Part shown: positions 1-6,162 of the stretch, piece after piece
Position numbering within the stretch: position 1 is the first letter of the stretch
How the letters are laid out: every line of letters begins with the position of its first letter
Origin: Bacillota bacterium
GTDB taxonomy: Bacteria > Bacillota > Clostridia > Christensenellales > UMGS416
DNA: 8,495 bases
Direction of reading: 5' to 3'
Assembly (NCBI GenBank): GCA_023428265.1
Contig: JAEYYW010000020.1
Span: forward strand, 1 to 8,495
Position numbers and translations under genes: made by a program
Notes under the pieces: model-generated
The model's database searches: none
Told to the model about the DNA's origin: nothing
What the model saw: the letters and a program-made list of their open reading frames with translations, nothing else

Positions 1-278
1 AGCTTGAGGTCGCGGGTGCGGTAATACTGGCCGTCTTTCTGGGTGCAGCCCAGGTGGCCGGCCACCATCATTTTTTCCCGGCGGCCTTTGAGGGCCTCGC
101 CGATCCACTCCCTCACCCAGGGCTCGCTCATAAACAGGTCCACATAGTTCATTCCATGGTCGATGGCGGCGCTTACGACGTCAATGCAGGTCTGCCTGTC
201 CACCTGCAGCAGGTGTTCGGCGCCCAGACTGACGGCGCTCACAGGCGTGCCGTTGCGGGGGAATGCGCGATAAAGCAT
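1..278 (-). CDS. Aldo/keto reductase family protein, N-terminal part (cut by window edge)
   Basis: Only the first 92 codons are present; the gene runs off the left edge. The start ATG (276-278) has a GAGGTG ribosome binding site at 285-290, six bases away. The fragment shows the AKR TIM-barrel start: a G-T-P-V-S-A-V-S-L-G strand near residues 10-19, then G-M-N-Y-V-D (42-47) and I-G-E-A-L-K-G-R-R-E-K (59-69). In ordinary AKRs the Asp is followed by a catalytic Tyr about five residues on, and the strand after the RR motif ends in T-K. Here the Tyr position is not Tyr (D47-L-F-M-S-E) and the Lys position reads A-G-H75. From memory, this pattern and the downstream D-G-Q-Y-x-R-T-R-D segment fit a clostridial AKR branch that often carries a C-terminal 4Fe-4S domain, which would lie outside the window. 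Family membership is firm; redox activity and substrate are not known. Confidence 0.85.
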   Translation of the reverse strand, partial: MLYRAFPRNGTPVSAVSLGAEHLLQVDRQTCIDVVSAAIDHGMNYVDLFMSEPWVREWIGEALKGRREKMMVAGHLGCTQKDGQYYRTRDLK

Positions 279-320
279 GATTAGCACCTCACTTCTGATA
301 TATAGAATATTCGTTCTCTA

Positions 321-350
321 ATTATAAACTGATTTGCTTAAAACTGCCAT
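321..350 (-). promoter_or_regulatory. Probable sigma-A-type promoter of the aldo/keto reductase gene
   Basis: Read on the minus strand, a perfect TATAAT lies at 321-326, with ATGGCA at 345-350 (four of six matches to TTGACA) and an 18-base spacer. Transcription would start near 314, about 36 bases before the ATG. An imperfect inverted repeat, AGAAC-N4-ATTCT, covers the expected start point (305-318) and could be a repressor operator. Confidence 0.5.
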
Positions 351-353
351 AGG

Positions 354-1274
354 TTATTTAATATTATCCGCGTTTCCAGTCGAATTGGCGGATTCCCCGG
401 TGTGACCGGGTTGCAGCAGCATGGTGCGGCAGAGAACTGGGATCTCAATCCCCTCTGCGTCAAACCGCTTTTTGATCGAATAGCGCAAATCGCACAGCAT
501 CGCATAGGCCGTGCCGGCATCCGCCGCCCACACGGCGGTGCGCAGCTTCACTGCCCAATCGGCAAGCTCCGCCACGCGCACCACCACCTCGGGCGTGCCG
601 GAAGCGATCTCCTCCACGGTGCGGTTGTCGTAATAATTGCGGTGGACGCGCACTTCCTGGGCGATGATGGCCATGGCGCGGTCCAGATCGGACTTGTAGC
701 TTACGCCGATTTCCAGAAACCGGCACACCTTTGCCTCCTGGTAATGGGCGTTTTCCAGGATGGATGAATTCATCACGCTGTTTGGCACGATCACCCTGGT
801 GTTTTCAAAGGTGCGCACCACGGTGTGCCGCAGCGAAATATCCTCCACAATGCCCTCGATGCCCTGATCCACCAGCTTCACGCGGTCGCTGATGGAAAAG
901 GGCTTGAAGACTGAAATGAAAAAGCCGCCCACCACGTTGGCCATGGCCTGCTGGGCCGCAAAACCCAGGATCACGGCCAGCACACCGGAGCTGGCCAGCA
1001 CCGATTTGGTCACGCTCTGAAAGGGCTTGACCTGGGAGAGGATCAGCATGCCGGCCAGCAGGATGATGATCGCGGCCATGATCCTGCGGGCATATGCCGC
1101 GTTGAACGTGCCAAACCGGCCGCTTTCCGACAGCTTGGTCAGGCCGCGGCCGATGAGCCTGATCAGCACAATCGCCAGCGCGGTGACCACCGCCGCCACC
1201 AGGAACGACGACCAGAAACCGTCCACAAACTGATCATTGATTGTCTTCAGCAGCGTTTCGATGGCTTTGAACAT
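354..1274 (-). CDS. Small-conductance mechanosensitive channel, MscS family
   Basis: This 306-residue protein is an integral inner-membrane channel of the kind that opens under membrane tension to release solutes on osmotic downshock. Three membrane segments are visible: about 22-44, about 64-82, and a pore-lining TM3 from about 90 to 125 that is rich in Gly and Ala (A-V-I-L-G-F-A-A-Q-Q at 100-109, then V-V-G-G-F-F). The beta domain follows, with the P-N motif at 164-165, and a cytoplasmic alpha/beta domain that ends in the typical G-I-E-I-P (275-279). A short polar tail, about 285-306, is not conserved in the family as I know it. The length is close to E. coli MscS (286). The ATG at 1272-1274 is the only in-frame start before an upstream stop, although its AAAGG sits directly against it with no spacer. 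The gene stands behind its own extended -10 promoter and ends in TAA. Confidence 0.95.
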   Translation of the reverse strand: MFKAIETLLKTINDQFVDGFWSSFLVAAVVTALAIVLIRLIGRGLTKLSESGRFGTFNAAYARRIMAAIIILLAGMLILSQVKPFQSVTKSVLASSGVLAVILGFAAQQAMANVVGGFFISVFKPFSISDRVKLVDQGIEGIVEDISLRHTVVRTFENTRVIVPNSVMNSSILENAHYQEAKVCRFLEIGVSYKSDLDRAMAIIAQEVRVHRNYYDNRTVEEIASGTPEVVVRVAELADWAVKLRTAVWAADAGTAYAMLCDLRYSIKKRFDAEGIEIPVLCRTMLLQPGHTGESANSTGNADNIK

Positions 1275-1291
1275 CCTTTGCCAGAAATCCG

Positions 1292-1309
1292 ATCCTCCCC
1301 AGGGAGGAT
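1292..1309 (-). other. Perfect hairpin in the mechanosensitive channel leader
   Basis: ATCCTCCC and GGGAGGAT form an eight-base-pair perfect stem with a two-base centre. It lies just downstream of the predicted start point and 17 bases before the ATG. No U-run follows, so it is not a typical terminator. On the transcript one arm is a GGGGAGG Shine-Dalgarno-like sequence held inside the stem. It may stabilise the 5' end or affect translation; this is inference only. Confidence 0.5.
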
Positions 1310-1318
1310 GTCACCGTT

Positions 1319-1327
1319 AGTATAGCA
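1319..1327 (-). promoter_or_regulatory. Extended -10 promoter of the mechanosensitive channel gene
   Basis: The minus strand reads TGC-TATACT, which is an extended -10 (TGn plus a five-of-six -10). No good -35 is found 16 to 18 bases upstream, which is normal for extended -10 promoters. The leader would be about 38 bases long. Read-through from the upstream MFS gene is also possible because no terminator is seen between them. Confidence 0.4.
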
Positions 1328-1362
1328 TCTTATGCGGGCAAAATAGCAGAAAGGCCGGGAAA

Positions 1363-2601
1363 TCAGCTCTTTGCCTCGCCGCCCTTGCGCAGCAGCAGGA
1401 GGCCCGCAACCAGCAGCAACGGGAACACAATCCCGATGAGGAGCCCGGTTTTCAGCCCGGCCTGCCCGTCTGCCCACCCGAAAGCCCCGCCGATAAACGA
1501 AAGAGAGCGGCCATCCTGCGCCATCTCTGAAACCCAGCCGGTGAGCCAGGGGCCGACAGAGGCGCCGATATCACCGAACACGGCCAGCGCGCCGAACATC
1601 GCCGTGCCGCCCATGGGGAACCGGGCGGAGGTAAGGCTCAGCGTGCCGGGCCACATCAGGCACACCGCCAGGCCGCAGAACGCGCACCCGGCCAGCGACA
1701 GCACCGGGTTGGGCGCAAACACCGTGACCGCATAGCACACCACAGCCAACCCGCCGCAGGCCAGCATCACAGCCCTCAGATTCATCTTGTGGCCGCGCAC
1801 GCCGAAAAAGGCCCGGCCCGCGCCCATCAGTACGGCGAACAGGCAGGGGCCCAGCAGGTCGCCCACCACCTTGGGCACCTGCAGACCCTGCTGGGCAAAC
1901 AGCGACGCCCACTGCGACATTGTGAGCTCCGAAGCGCCGGCGCAGAGCATCAGCACCAGCGACAGCAGAAACGCCTTGGAGCCGATGAGTTTCCGGAGCG
2001 GTATTTTCTGGTGCTCCGGCACCGGTGGCGGCAGCGGCACTTTCGAAAAGAAAAAGGCGTTTGCCAGCGGCACGGCGGCCCATGCCACGGGAAGCACAAA
2101 CCACAGGCTTGAGCCGATGGCCAGCAGCAGCAAGGTGGTCACGGCGACCACGGCCATCTGGCCCCAGCAATAGAAGGAGTGCAGCAGGCTCATCGCCGAG
2201 GCCTTGGCCTCGCCGGGCAAAGAGTCCACAATGGGGCTCATCAGCACCTCAATGATGCCGCCGCCAATGGCGTAAATCACTGCGGCAATCATCAGCCCCG
2301 CATAGGGCGAGGGCATCAGCACCGGCAGCACGCCCAGGCACACAAGGCCGGCGGCGCACAGCACATGGGCCAGCACAGCCGCCCTGCGGTGGCCGATGCG
2401 GTCCACATATTTGATGGAAAGCAGGTCTGCCAAAATCTGCGTGCCGAAATTGATCAGCACCAGCCGGCCAAGCATTTCATAGGTGAGGCCGAATTGCTCA
2501 CGAAAAATGATGAACAGCAGGGGGGCCAGGTTGTTGACAATGGCCTGTGTGATGAAGCCGGTGTAGCAGGCGCGCATGGTGTGCTTGAAGTTGAGTTTCA
2601 C
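1363..2601 (-). CDS. MFS transporter, FucP-like
   Basis: This 412-residue, twelve-helix secondary transporter of the inner membrane has the short MFS loop motif D-R-I-G-H-R-R at residues 67-73 between helices 2 and 3. The second half carries a W-x-S-L-F-A-Q-Q segment and a G-A-G-R-A-F-F-G motif, as in the fucose-permease-like branch (COG0738 type). Substrate cannot be read from sequence; a sugar or other small organic solute is a guess. The chosen start is GTG at 2599-2601, because AAAGGAG (2609-2615) lies seven bases upstream and the protein then begins M-K-L-N-F-K-H, directly before helix 1. The same frame is open further upstream to an ATG at 2713-2715, but that stretch overlaps the VOC gene in another frame and is not hydrophobic. 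It is the second gene of an operon, 32 bases behind the VOC gene. It ends in TGA. Confidence 0.92.
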   Translation of the reverse strand: MKLNFKHTMRACYTGFITQAIVNNLAPLLFIIFREQFGLTYEMLGRLVLINFGTQILADLLSIKYVDRIGHRRAAVLAHVLCAAGLVCLGVLPVLMPSPYAGLMIAAVIYAIGGGIIEVLMSPIVDSLPGEAKASAMSLLHSFYCWGQMAVVAVTTLLLLAIGSSLWFVLPVAWAAVPLANAFFFSKVPLPPPVPEHQKIPLRKLIGSKAFLLSLVLMLCAGASELTMSQWASLFAQQGLQVPKVVGDLLGPCLFAVLMGAGRAFFGVRGHKMNLRAVMLACGGLAVVCYAVTVFAPNPVLSLAGCAFCGLAVCLMWPGTLSLTSARFPMGGTAMFGALAVFGDIGASVGPWLTGWVSEMAQDGRSLSFIGGAFGWADGQAGLKTGLLIGIVFPLLLVAGLLLLRKGGEAKS

Positions 2602-2633
2602 AAGGTTGCTCCTTTGCCGGGTTTCTCTGCAGG

Positions 2634-3098
2634 CTACGGCCTGCTCCAGTTCTGAATCTCCAGGATGTTGCCCTCCGGGTCTCTGGCATAGGCCGCGGTG
2701 AGGCGGCCCAGGCACTCATATTCCTTCTGGACCACCTCGCCCAGCATCGAGCCGCCGTGGGCAAGCAGCTTCTCCAACACGCCGGGCACATCATCCACAT
2801 GGAAGGCGAGGTGGCCGAAGCCCGGCCTGTTGATTTCCTGCGCTGCATCCCCCTGCCGCCGGGGCTCATAGCTGAAGATTTCCAGCGTGGGGCCATCCTC
2901 ATAGCCGGGCAGCGTGAGGTGGGCTCCATCAATCCGCACGCCGGCAATGCCGGTCATCCGGTCAATCCAGTCACCGGACAGGTGCCGCTCCGGCGGCGCC
3001 ACGGCGCAGCCGAACACCTCCGTATAAAACCGTGCCAAGGCCCGCCAGTCACGGGCGATCAGGTTTGTGTGCACATATCGAATGGCTCCGGATCCCAT
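2634..3098 (-). CDS. VOC superfamily (glyoxalase/epimerase-like) metalloprotein
   Basis: The 154-residue protein has two beta-alpha-beta-beta-beta modules of the vicinal oxygen chelate fold. The four expected metal ligands are all present at the expected places: H10 (Y-V-H-T-N), E73 (T-L-E-I-F), H96 (F-G-H-L-A-F-H) and E147 (N-I-L-E-I-Q-N-W). Overall length and the D-P-E-G-N-I-L-E-I ending fit glyoxalase I, methylmalonyl-CoA epimerase and related lyases. The substrate is unknown, and the signature G-D-W-I-D-R-M near residues 42-48 does not decide it. The start ATG at 3096-3098 has GGGAGG (3105-3110) six bases upstream; longer in-frame starts (to 3287) would cross the divergent promoter region and are rejected. 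It is the first gene of an operon with the MFS transporter, so it may process the solute the transporter brings in. It ends in TAG. Confidence 0.9.
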   Translation of the reverse strand: MGSGAIRYVHTNLIARDWRALARFYTEVFGCAVAPPERHLSGDWIDRMTGIAGVRIDGAHLTLPGYEDGPTLEIFSYEPRRQGDAAQEINRPGFGHLAFHVDDVPGVLEKLLAHGGSMLGEVVQKEYECLGRLTAAYARDPEGNILEIQNWSRP

Positions 3099-3141
3099 TG
3101 CCAGCCTCCCGCATGATTGGTATTGCGCTCTCACCTGCGTT

Positions 3142-3170
3142 ATTATACCGACACTGCCAAGCCTCCGCAA
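3142..3170 (-). promoter_or_regulatory. Promoter of the VOC-MFS operon
   Basis: On the minus strand TTGCGG (3165-3170) and a perfect TATAAT (3142-3147) are 17 bases apart. The expected start point is near 3135, giving a leader of roughly 37 bases. Its -35 lies 25 bases from the -35 of the divergent aminopeptidase promoter. Confidence 0.6.
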
Positions 3171-3195
3171 CCGGGCGCGCCGCGCTTCCGCCGTA

Positions 3196-3224
3196 TTGCG
3201 CGGGGGTATGCGTGGTTGTATAAT
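3196..3224 (+). promoter_or_regulatory. Promoter of the M29 aminopeptidase gene
   Basis: TTGCGC (3196-3201) and a perfect TATAAT (3219-3224) are separated by 17 bases. The expected start point is near 3231, so the leader is only about 20 bases, just enough for the GAGGTG ribosome binding site at 3242-3247. Confidence 0.6.
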
Positions 3225-3249
3225 CGAGGCATCCAAGACGTGAGGTGCA

Positions 3250-4368
3250 ATGATGACAGATTCCAGAATGAAGAAACTGGCCCACAACCTGGTGAACTAC
3301 TCCTGCAAAGTGAAGCCCGGCGACAAGGTGCTGATCGAGGCCACCGACATCCAGAAGAGCACGGTGAGCGAGCTTGTGAAGGAAGTGTACGCTGCAGGCG
3401 GCCTGCCCTTTGTGTGGCTGCGCGACCGCCGGGTGCAGCGCTCGCTGATCATGGAGTCCACCGAGGAGCAGCTCAAGGTGATGGCCGCCTATGATTCGTC
3501 GCTGATGGCCCAGATGCAGTGCTACATTGGCATGCGCGGCGGCAACAACTCCGCCGAGTTTGCCGACATTCCGGCCCAGAAGATCAAGCAATATATGAGC
3601 CTTTACAACGAAAAGGTGCATGGCACGATCCGCGTGCCCGACACCCGCTGGGTGGTGCTCAGAAACCCCGATGAGGGCATGGCGATGCAAGCCAACATGA
3701 GCACAGAGGCCTTTGAGGATTTCTATTTCAACGTGTGCTGCCTGGACTACGGCAAGATGTCGAAGGCGATGGACCCGCTGGTGGAGTTGATGAACCGCAC
3801 AGACCGCGTGCGCCTGACCGCCAAAGACACCGACATCAGCTTCTCCATCAAGGGCCTGCCGGCCATCAAGTGCGCCGGTGATCTCAACATCCCCGACGGC
3901 GAGGTGTTTGCCGCCCCGGTGCGCGACTCGGTGAATGGCCGCATCACCTATAACACCCCGGCCATCTACAACGGCTTCACCTATGAAAACATCAGCTTCC
4001 TGTTTAAGGACGGCAAGATCATCGAGGCCACCTGCAACGACACCACGATGATCAACGAGATCCTGGACACCGACGAGGGTGCCCGTTACGTGGGCGAATT
4101 CGCCATCGGCGTGAATCCCTATATCACCAAGCCCATGAAGGACACGCTGTTTGACGAGAAGATCGCCGGCTCCATCCACTTCACGCCGGGCAAGGCCTAC
4201 GATGAGTGCTTCAACGGCAACGTCTCGGCCATCCATTGGGACCTGGTGCTGCTGCAGACGCCGGAAGTGGGCGGCGGCGAGATGTGGTTTGATGGTGTGC
4301 TGGTGCGAAAGGACGGGCGGTTTGTGATCCCCGAGCTGGAGCCGCTGAACCCGGAGAATTTGAAGTAA
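3250..4368 (+). CDS. Aminopeptidase, M29 family (AmpS/AmpT type)
   Basis: The 372-residue protein is a cytoplasmic metallo-aminopeptidase that removes N-terminal residues from short peptides. All ligand positions known from AmpT and AmpS can be found: E218 (D-G-E-V-F-A-A-P), E283 (V-G-E-F-A-I-G), H310 (G-S-I-H-F), H329 and D331 (I-H-W-D-L), with Y317 in the expected G-K-A-Y segment. The N-terminal half (about 1-200) has the K-V-K-P-G-D-K-V-L-I-E start usual for the family. Length is slightly below the common 400-410 residues but no core piece is missing. Two adjacent ATGs (3250 and 3253) are possible; GAGG at 3242-3245 is four bases from the first and seven from the second, so the second may be the one used. 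It appears monocistronic, with its own promoter. It ends in TAA. No intrinsic terminator directly follows; the palindromes at 4398-4578 may serve that role. Confidence 0.95.
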   Translation: MMTDSRMKKLAHNLVNYSCKVKPGDKVLIEATDIQKSTVSELVKEVYAAGGLPFVWLRDRRVQRSLIMESTEEQLKVMAAYDSSLMAQMQCYIGMRGGNNSAEFADIPAQKIKQYMSLYNEKVHGTIRVPDTRWVVLRNPDEGMAMQANMSTEAFEDFYFNVCCLDYGKMSKAMDPLVELMNRTDRVRLTAKDTDISFSIKGLPAIKCAGDLNIPDGEVFAAPVRDSVNGRITYNTPAIYNGFTYENISFLFKDGKIIEATCNDTTMINEILDTDEGARYVGEFAIGVNPYITKPMKDTLFDEKIAGSIHFTPGKAYDECFNGNVSAIHWDLVLLQTPEVGGGEMWFDGVLVRKDGRFVIPELEPLNPENLK

Positions 4369-4397
4369 CCCATCATGTGATAAGCCTTATATTTGGT

Positions 4398-4463
4398 AGG
4401 GGCGGGGTTCTTGGATGCATAGGCGAGCAGCAGCGAAGCTGCGGTCAGTCCATACCCGCCCCT
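4398..4463. repeat. Palindromic element, outer hairpin with inner stem
   Basis: AGGGGCGGG (4398-4406) pairs perfectly with CCCGCCCCT (4455-4463). The 48-base interior has its own small stem, GCAGC-GAA-GCTGC (4430-4442), giving a branched or Y-shaped fold. No U-run follows on either strand, which argues against a plain terminator. It looks like a REP-type intergenic element; GGGGCGGG-type palindromes are, from memory, common between genes in gut Clostridia. Confidence 0.65.
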
Positions 4464-4488
4464 GAACTATAAACTAATACTGCCTTAT

Positions 4489-4511
4489 GTACTTTTGCGT
4501 GTCAAAAGTAC
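4489..4511. repeat. Perfect 9-bp hairpin with GTACTTTTG arms
   Basis: GTACTTTTG (4489-4497) and CAAAAGTAC (4503-4511) enclose a five-base loop. It lies between the two larger palindromes and is probably part of the same composite element. Similar GTACTTTTG/CAAAAGTAC hairpins recur between genes in clostridial genomes as I remember them; this has not been checked here. Confidence 0.65.
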
Positions 4512-4520
4512 CAAAACCAA

Positions 4521-4578
4521 CCGGGGGAAGCAAGTTCCCAAGACCGCTCCTTAAGCGGTGGAACTTGCAAACCCCCGG
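4521..4578. repeat. 58-base three-tier palindrome upstream of the ThuA-like gene
   Basis: Three stems nest: CCGGGGG/CCCCCGG (4521-4527 with 4572-4578), GCAAGTTCC/GGAACTTGC (4530-4538 with 4560-4568), and ACCGCT/AGCGGT (4543-4548 with 4554-4559). That is 22 perfect base pairs, broken only by small bulges. The element ends 28 bases before the AAAGGAGG ribosome binding site of the next gene. No U-run follows. I read it as a mobile or repeated palindromic element; it could also halt transcription or protect mRNA ends. No convincing promoter for the ThuA-like gene is seen in 4369-4620. Confidence 0.7.
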
Positions 4579-4620
4579 ACCCCCATAAAAGAATCGAACC
4601 ACAGGGAAAGGAGGCCCTTC

Positions 4621-5259
4621 ATGAACATCCTTCTCCTGAACGATGACCGCTGGCACCCCGGCCATGTCTCCCGCGAGGGCATCAAGCCGCTGGAACAGCT
4701 TGGTTATCACTTCGATGTGGTATCCGACGGCGCTGCGATCCAGGCGATTGACTTCAGTCAGTACCCCGTGATACTGTTTGTGAAGAGCGACAACCGCACC
4801 GCAGCCGATGAGTCCAAGTGGGGCGATGAAGCCGCACGGACCAGGCTGCTCCGGTTTGTGCAGGACGGCGGCGGCTTGCTGGCCGTGCATTCGGGCACAG
4901 CCGGCTATGACGGCCTGAAAGACATGCACGCGCTGCTGGGCGGGCTTTTTCTGGCGCACCCGCCCCAGCTGCCGGTCACGGTCACACCCAAAGCAGGGCA
5001 CCCGCTGACAACAGGTGTGCAGGCCTTCACCGAGCCCGACGAGCATTATTTCCTGGACATGGCCGACCAGCCTGCGGATGTTTTCCTGACTGCCACGTCG
5101 CGGCACGGCGCAACCCCTGCCGGCTGGACAAGGCGGGAAGGCCGGGGCAAGGTGTGCGTGCTGACACCGGGGCACAATGTGGCGGTGTGGCTGAACCCCG
5201 AATTCCAAAGGCTGTTGCGCAATGCGCTGGACTGGTGTGCTGAACGGGAGGTGCAATGA
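4621..5259 (+). CDS. ThuA-like domain protein
   Basis: The 212-residue cytoplasmic protein has the ThuA (trehalose-utilisation) fold, which is related to class I glutamine amidotransferases. Signature parts are N-I-L-L-L-N-D-D (2-9), the nucleophile-elbow-like G-G-G-L-L-A-V-H-S-G-T-A (83-94) with His90-Ser91 in place of the amidotransferase Cys, P-D-E-H-Y-F (139-144), and G-R-G-K-V-C-V-L-T-P-G-H-N (174-186), ending in N-P-E-F-Q-R-L-L-R-N-A-L-D-W. No glutaminase triad is evident, so amidotransferase activity is unlikely. In rhizobia ThuA is linked to 3-keto-sugar (trehalose) metabolism; the role here is inferred only by family. The ATG at 4621 is chosen for the full AAAGGAGG at 4607-4614, six bases away; an open frame reaching back to 4558 runs into the palindrome. 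The stop TGA lies one base before the SDR start, so the two are co-transcribed. Confidence 0.88.
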   Translation: MNILLLNDDRWHPGHVSREGIKPLEQLGYHFDVVSDGAAIQAIDFSQYPVILFVKSDNRTAADESKWGDEAARTRLLRFVQDGGGLLAVHSGTAGYDGLKDMHALLGGLFLAHPPQLPVTVTPKAGHPLTTGVQAFTEPDEHYFLDMADQPADVFLTATSRHGATPAGWTRREGRGKVCVLTPGHNVAVWLNPEFQRLLRNALDWCAEREVQ

Positions 5260-5260
5260 C

Positions 5261-5983
5261 ATGAAAACCGTGTTGATCACCGGGGCGGACCGGGGGCTGG
5301 GCCTTGGCATGACCAAAGGGCTTCTGGAAACAGGCCATCGGGTGTTTGCCGGCCAATACATGCCCCAATGGCAGGAACTGGCGGCACTGAAACAGCGGCA
5401 CCCCGATGCCCTGACCCTCCTGCCGCTGGATGTGGCCGATATGGATTCGGTGCGGGCGGCAGCCGAAGCGGTGAGCCGCCAAACAGGCTCGTTGGATGTG
5501 CTGATCAGCAACGCAGGCATACTTTCCAACCGGTTGAAAAGCACCATCCGGGAAAACCCGGATTATGACGGCATGCTGGCGGCCTACCAGGTGAACGCAC
5601 TGGGGCCCCTGCGGGTCACCGAGGCGTTTCTGCCGTTGCTGGACCGGGGGGAGGGCAAGCGCCTCTGCTATGTGTCCAGCGAGGCGGGCAGCGTCGGCAA
5701 AAGCTACCGCACCGGCTGGTTTGGATATTGCATGAGCAAGAGCGCTCTGAACATGGCCGTGTCCATCCTGTTCAATGATCTTGGGAAAGACGGCTACACC
5801 TTCCGCCTTTATCACCCCGGTTGGGTCAGATCCTATATGCATGGAGAGAAAAACACCCAGGCAAACCTGGAGCCGGAGGAAGCCGCCGCCCCCGCCCTCG
5901 CCTATTTCCTGGAGCCTTCCGGCAGCCACGACGAAAGCAAGCTCGTGCTGCGCGACTTCCAGGGCAACGAGTGGCCGTGGTGA
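5261..5983 (+). CDS. Short-chain dehydrogenase/reductase (classical SDR)
   Basis: The 240-residue NAD(P)-dependent oxidoreductase shows the whole classical SDR set: the cofactor loop T-G-A-D-R-G-L-G at residues 7-14, the acidic D-V-A-D at 57-60, N-A-G at 84-86, Asn112, catalytic Ser at 139 or 140 in Y-V-S-S, Tyr156 and Lys160 in Y-C-M-S-K, and H-P-G-W-V at 185-189. Arg11 directly before the second Gly may favour NADP(H). The start ATG at 5261 follows GGGAGG (5246-5251) with a nine-base spacing; an earlier in-frame ATG at 5222 lies inside the ThuA-like gene and is rejected because it adds a non-conserved tail before the first strand. Substrate is unknown. The one-base gap to the ThuA-like gene suggests both act on the same compound, possibly a sugar or sugar acid. 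It ends in TGA, with a hairpin starting six bases later. Confidence 0.93.
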   Translation: MKTVLITGADRGLGLGMTKGLLETGHRVFAGQYMPQWQELAALKQRHPDALTLLPLDVADMDSVRAAAEAVSRQTGSLDVLISNAGILSNRLKSTIRENPDYDGMLAAYQVNALGPLRVTEAFLPLLDRGEGKRLCYVSSEAGSVGKSYRTGWFGYCMSKSALNMAVSILFNDLGKDGYTFRLYHPGWVRSYMHGEKNTQANLEPEEAAAPALAYFLEPSGSHDESKLVLRDFQGNEWPW

Positions 5984-5988
5984 AACGT

Positions 5989-6133
5989 TCGCCTTCGGCG
6001 CTCTCGCGCCTTGGCGATATTCATTTCGTTCATACGATTCGTTACCCACCCACCGCGCATGTCGCTGGGTGGGTTCTACGCTTATGGGGCTCGTATACTG
6101 CTGTTCACTATACGGAATTCCGCCTATCGGCGG
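5989..6133. repeat. Run of four hairpins in the convergent gap
   Basis: Four inverted repeats follow one another: TCGCC-ttc-GGCGC / GCGCC-tt-GGCGA (5989-6017); ACCCACCCA / TGGGTGGGT (6044-6074), with an inner GCG/CGC; CGTATA / TATACG (6092-6114); and CCGCC / GGCGG (6120-6133). No coding sequence in this gap looks real. It may be a composite repeat or a structured 3' untranslated region of the SDR transcript. Confidence 0.6.
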
Positions 6134-6162
6134 GTTAAGCTCTTCTTCACGCTCGATTTTCT

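Noticed and set aside
2602..2715. Longer MFS start at 2713-2715
   Set aside because: The extra 38 residues overlap the VOC gene in another frame, are Pro/Arg-rich and not membrane-like, and the GTG at 2599-2601 has a much better ribosome binding site.
3049..4236. Long open frame of 395 codons on the minus strand across the aminopeptidase gene
   Set aside because: It is antisense to a gene with all M29 metal ligands, has a His/Val/Gly-rich composition typical of reverse frames in GC-rich DNA, and shows no family signature.
4398..4578. CRISPR array or attachment site in the palindrome-rich gap
   Set aside because: The three palindromes differ in sequence, there are no equal-length direct repeats with spacers, and no integrase or cas gene is present.
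4474..6049. Long minus-strand open frames across the ThuA-like and SDR genes (4474-5547 and 5027-6049)
   Set aside because: They overlap each other and two well-supported plus-strand genes, and have no recognisable domains or ribosome binding sites.
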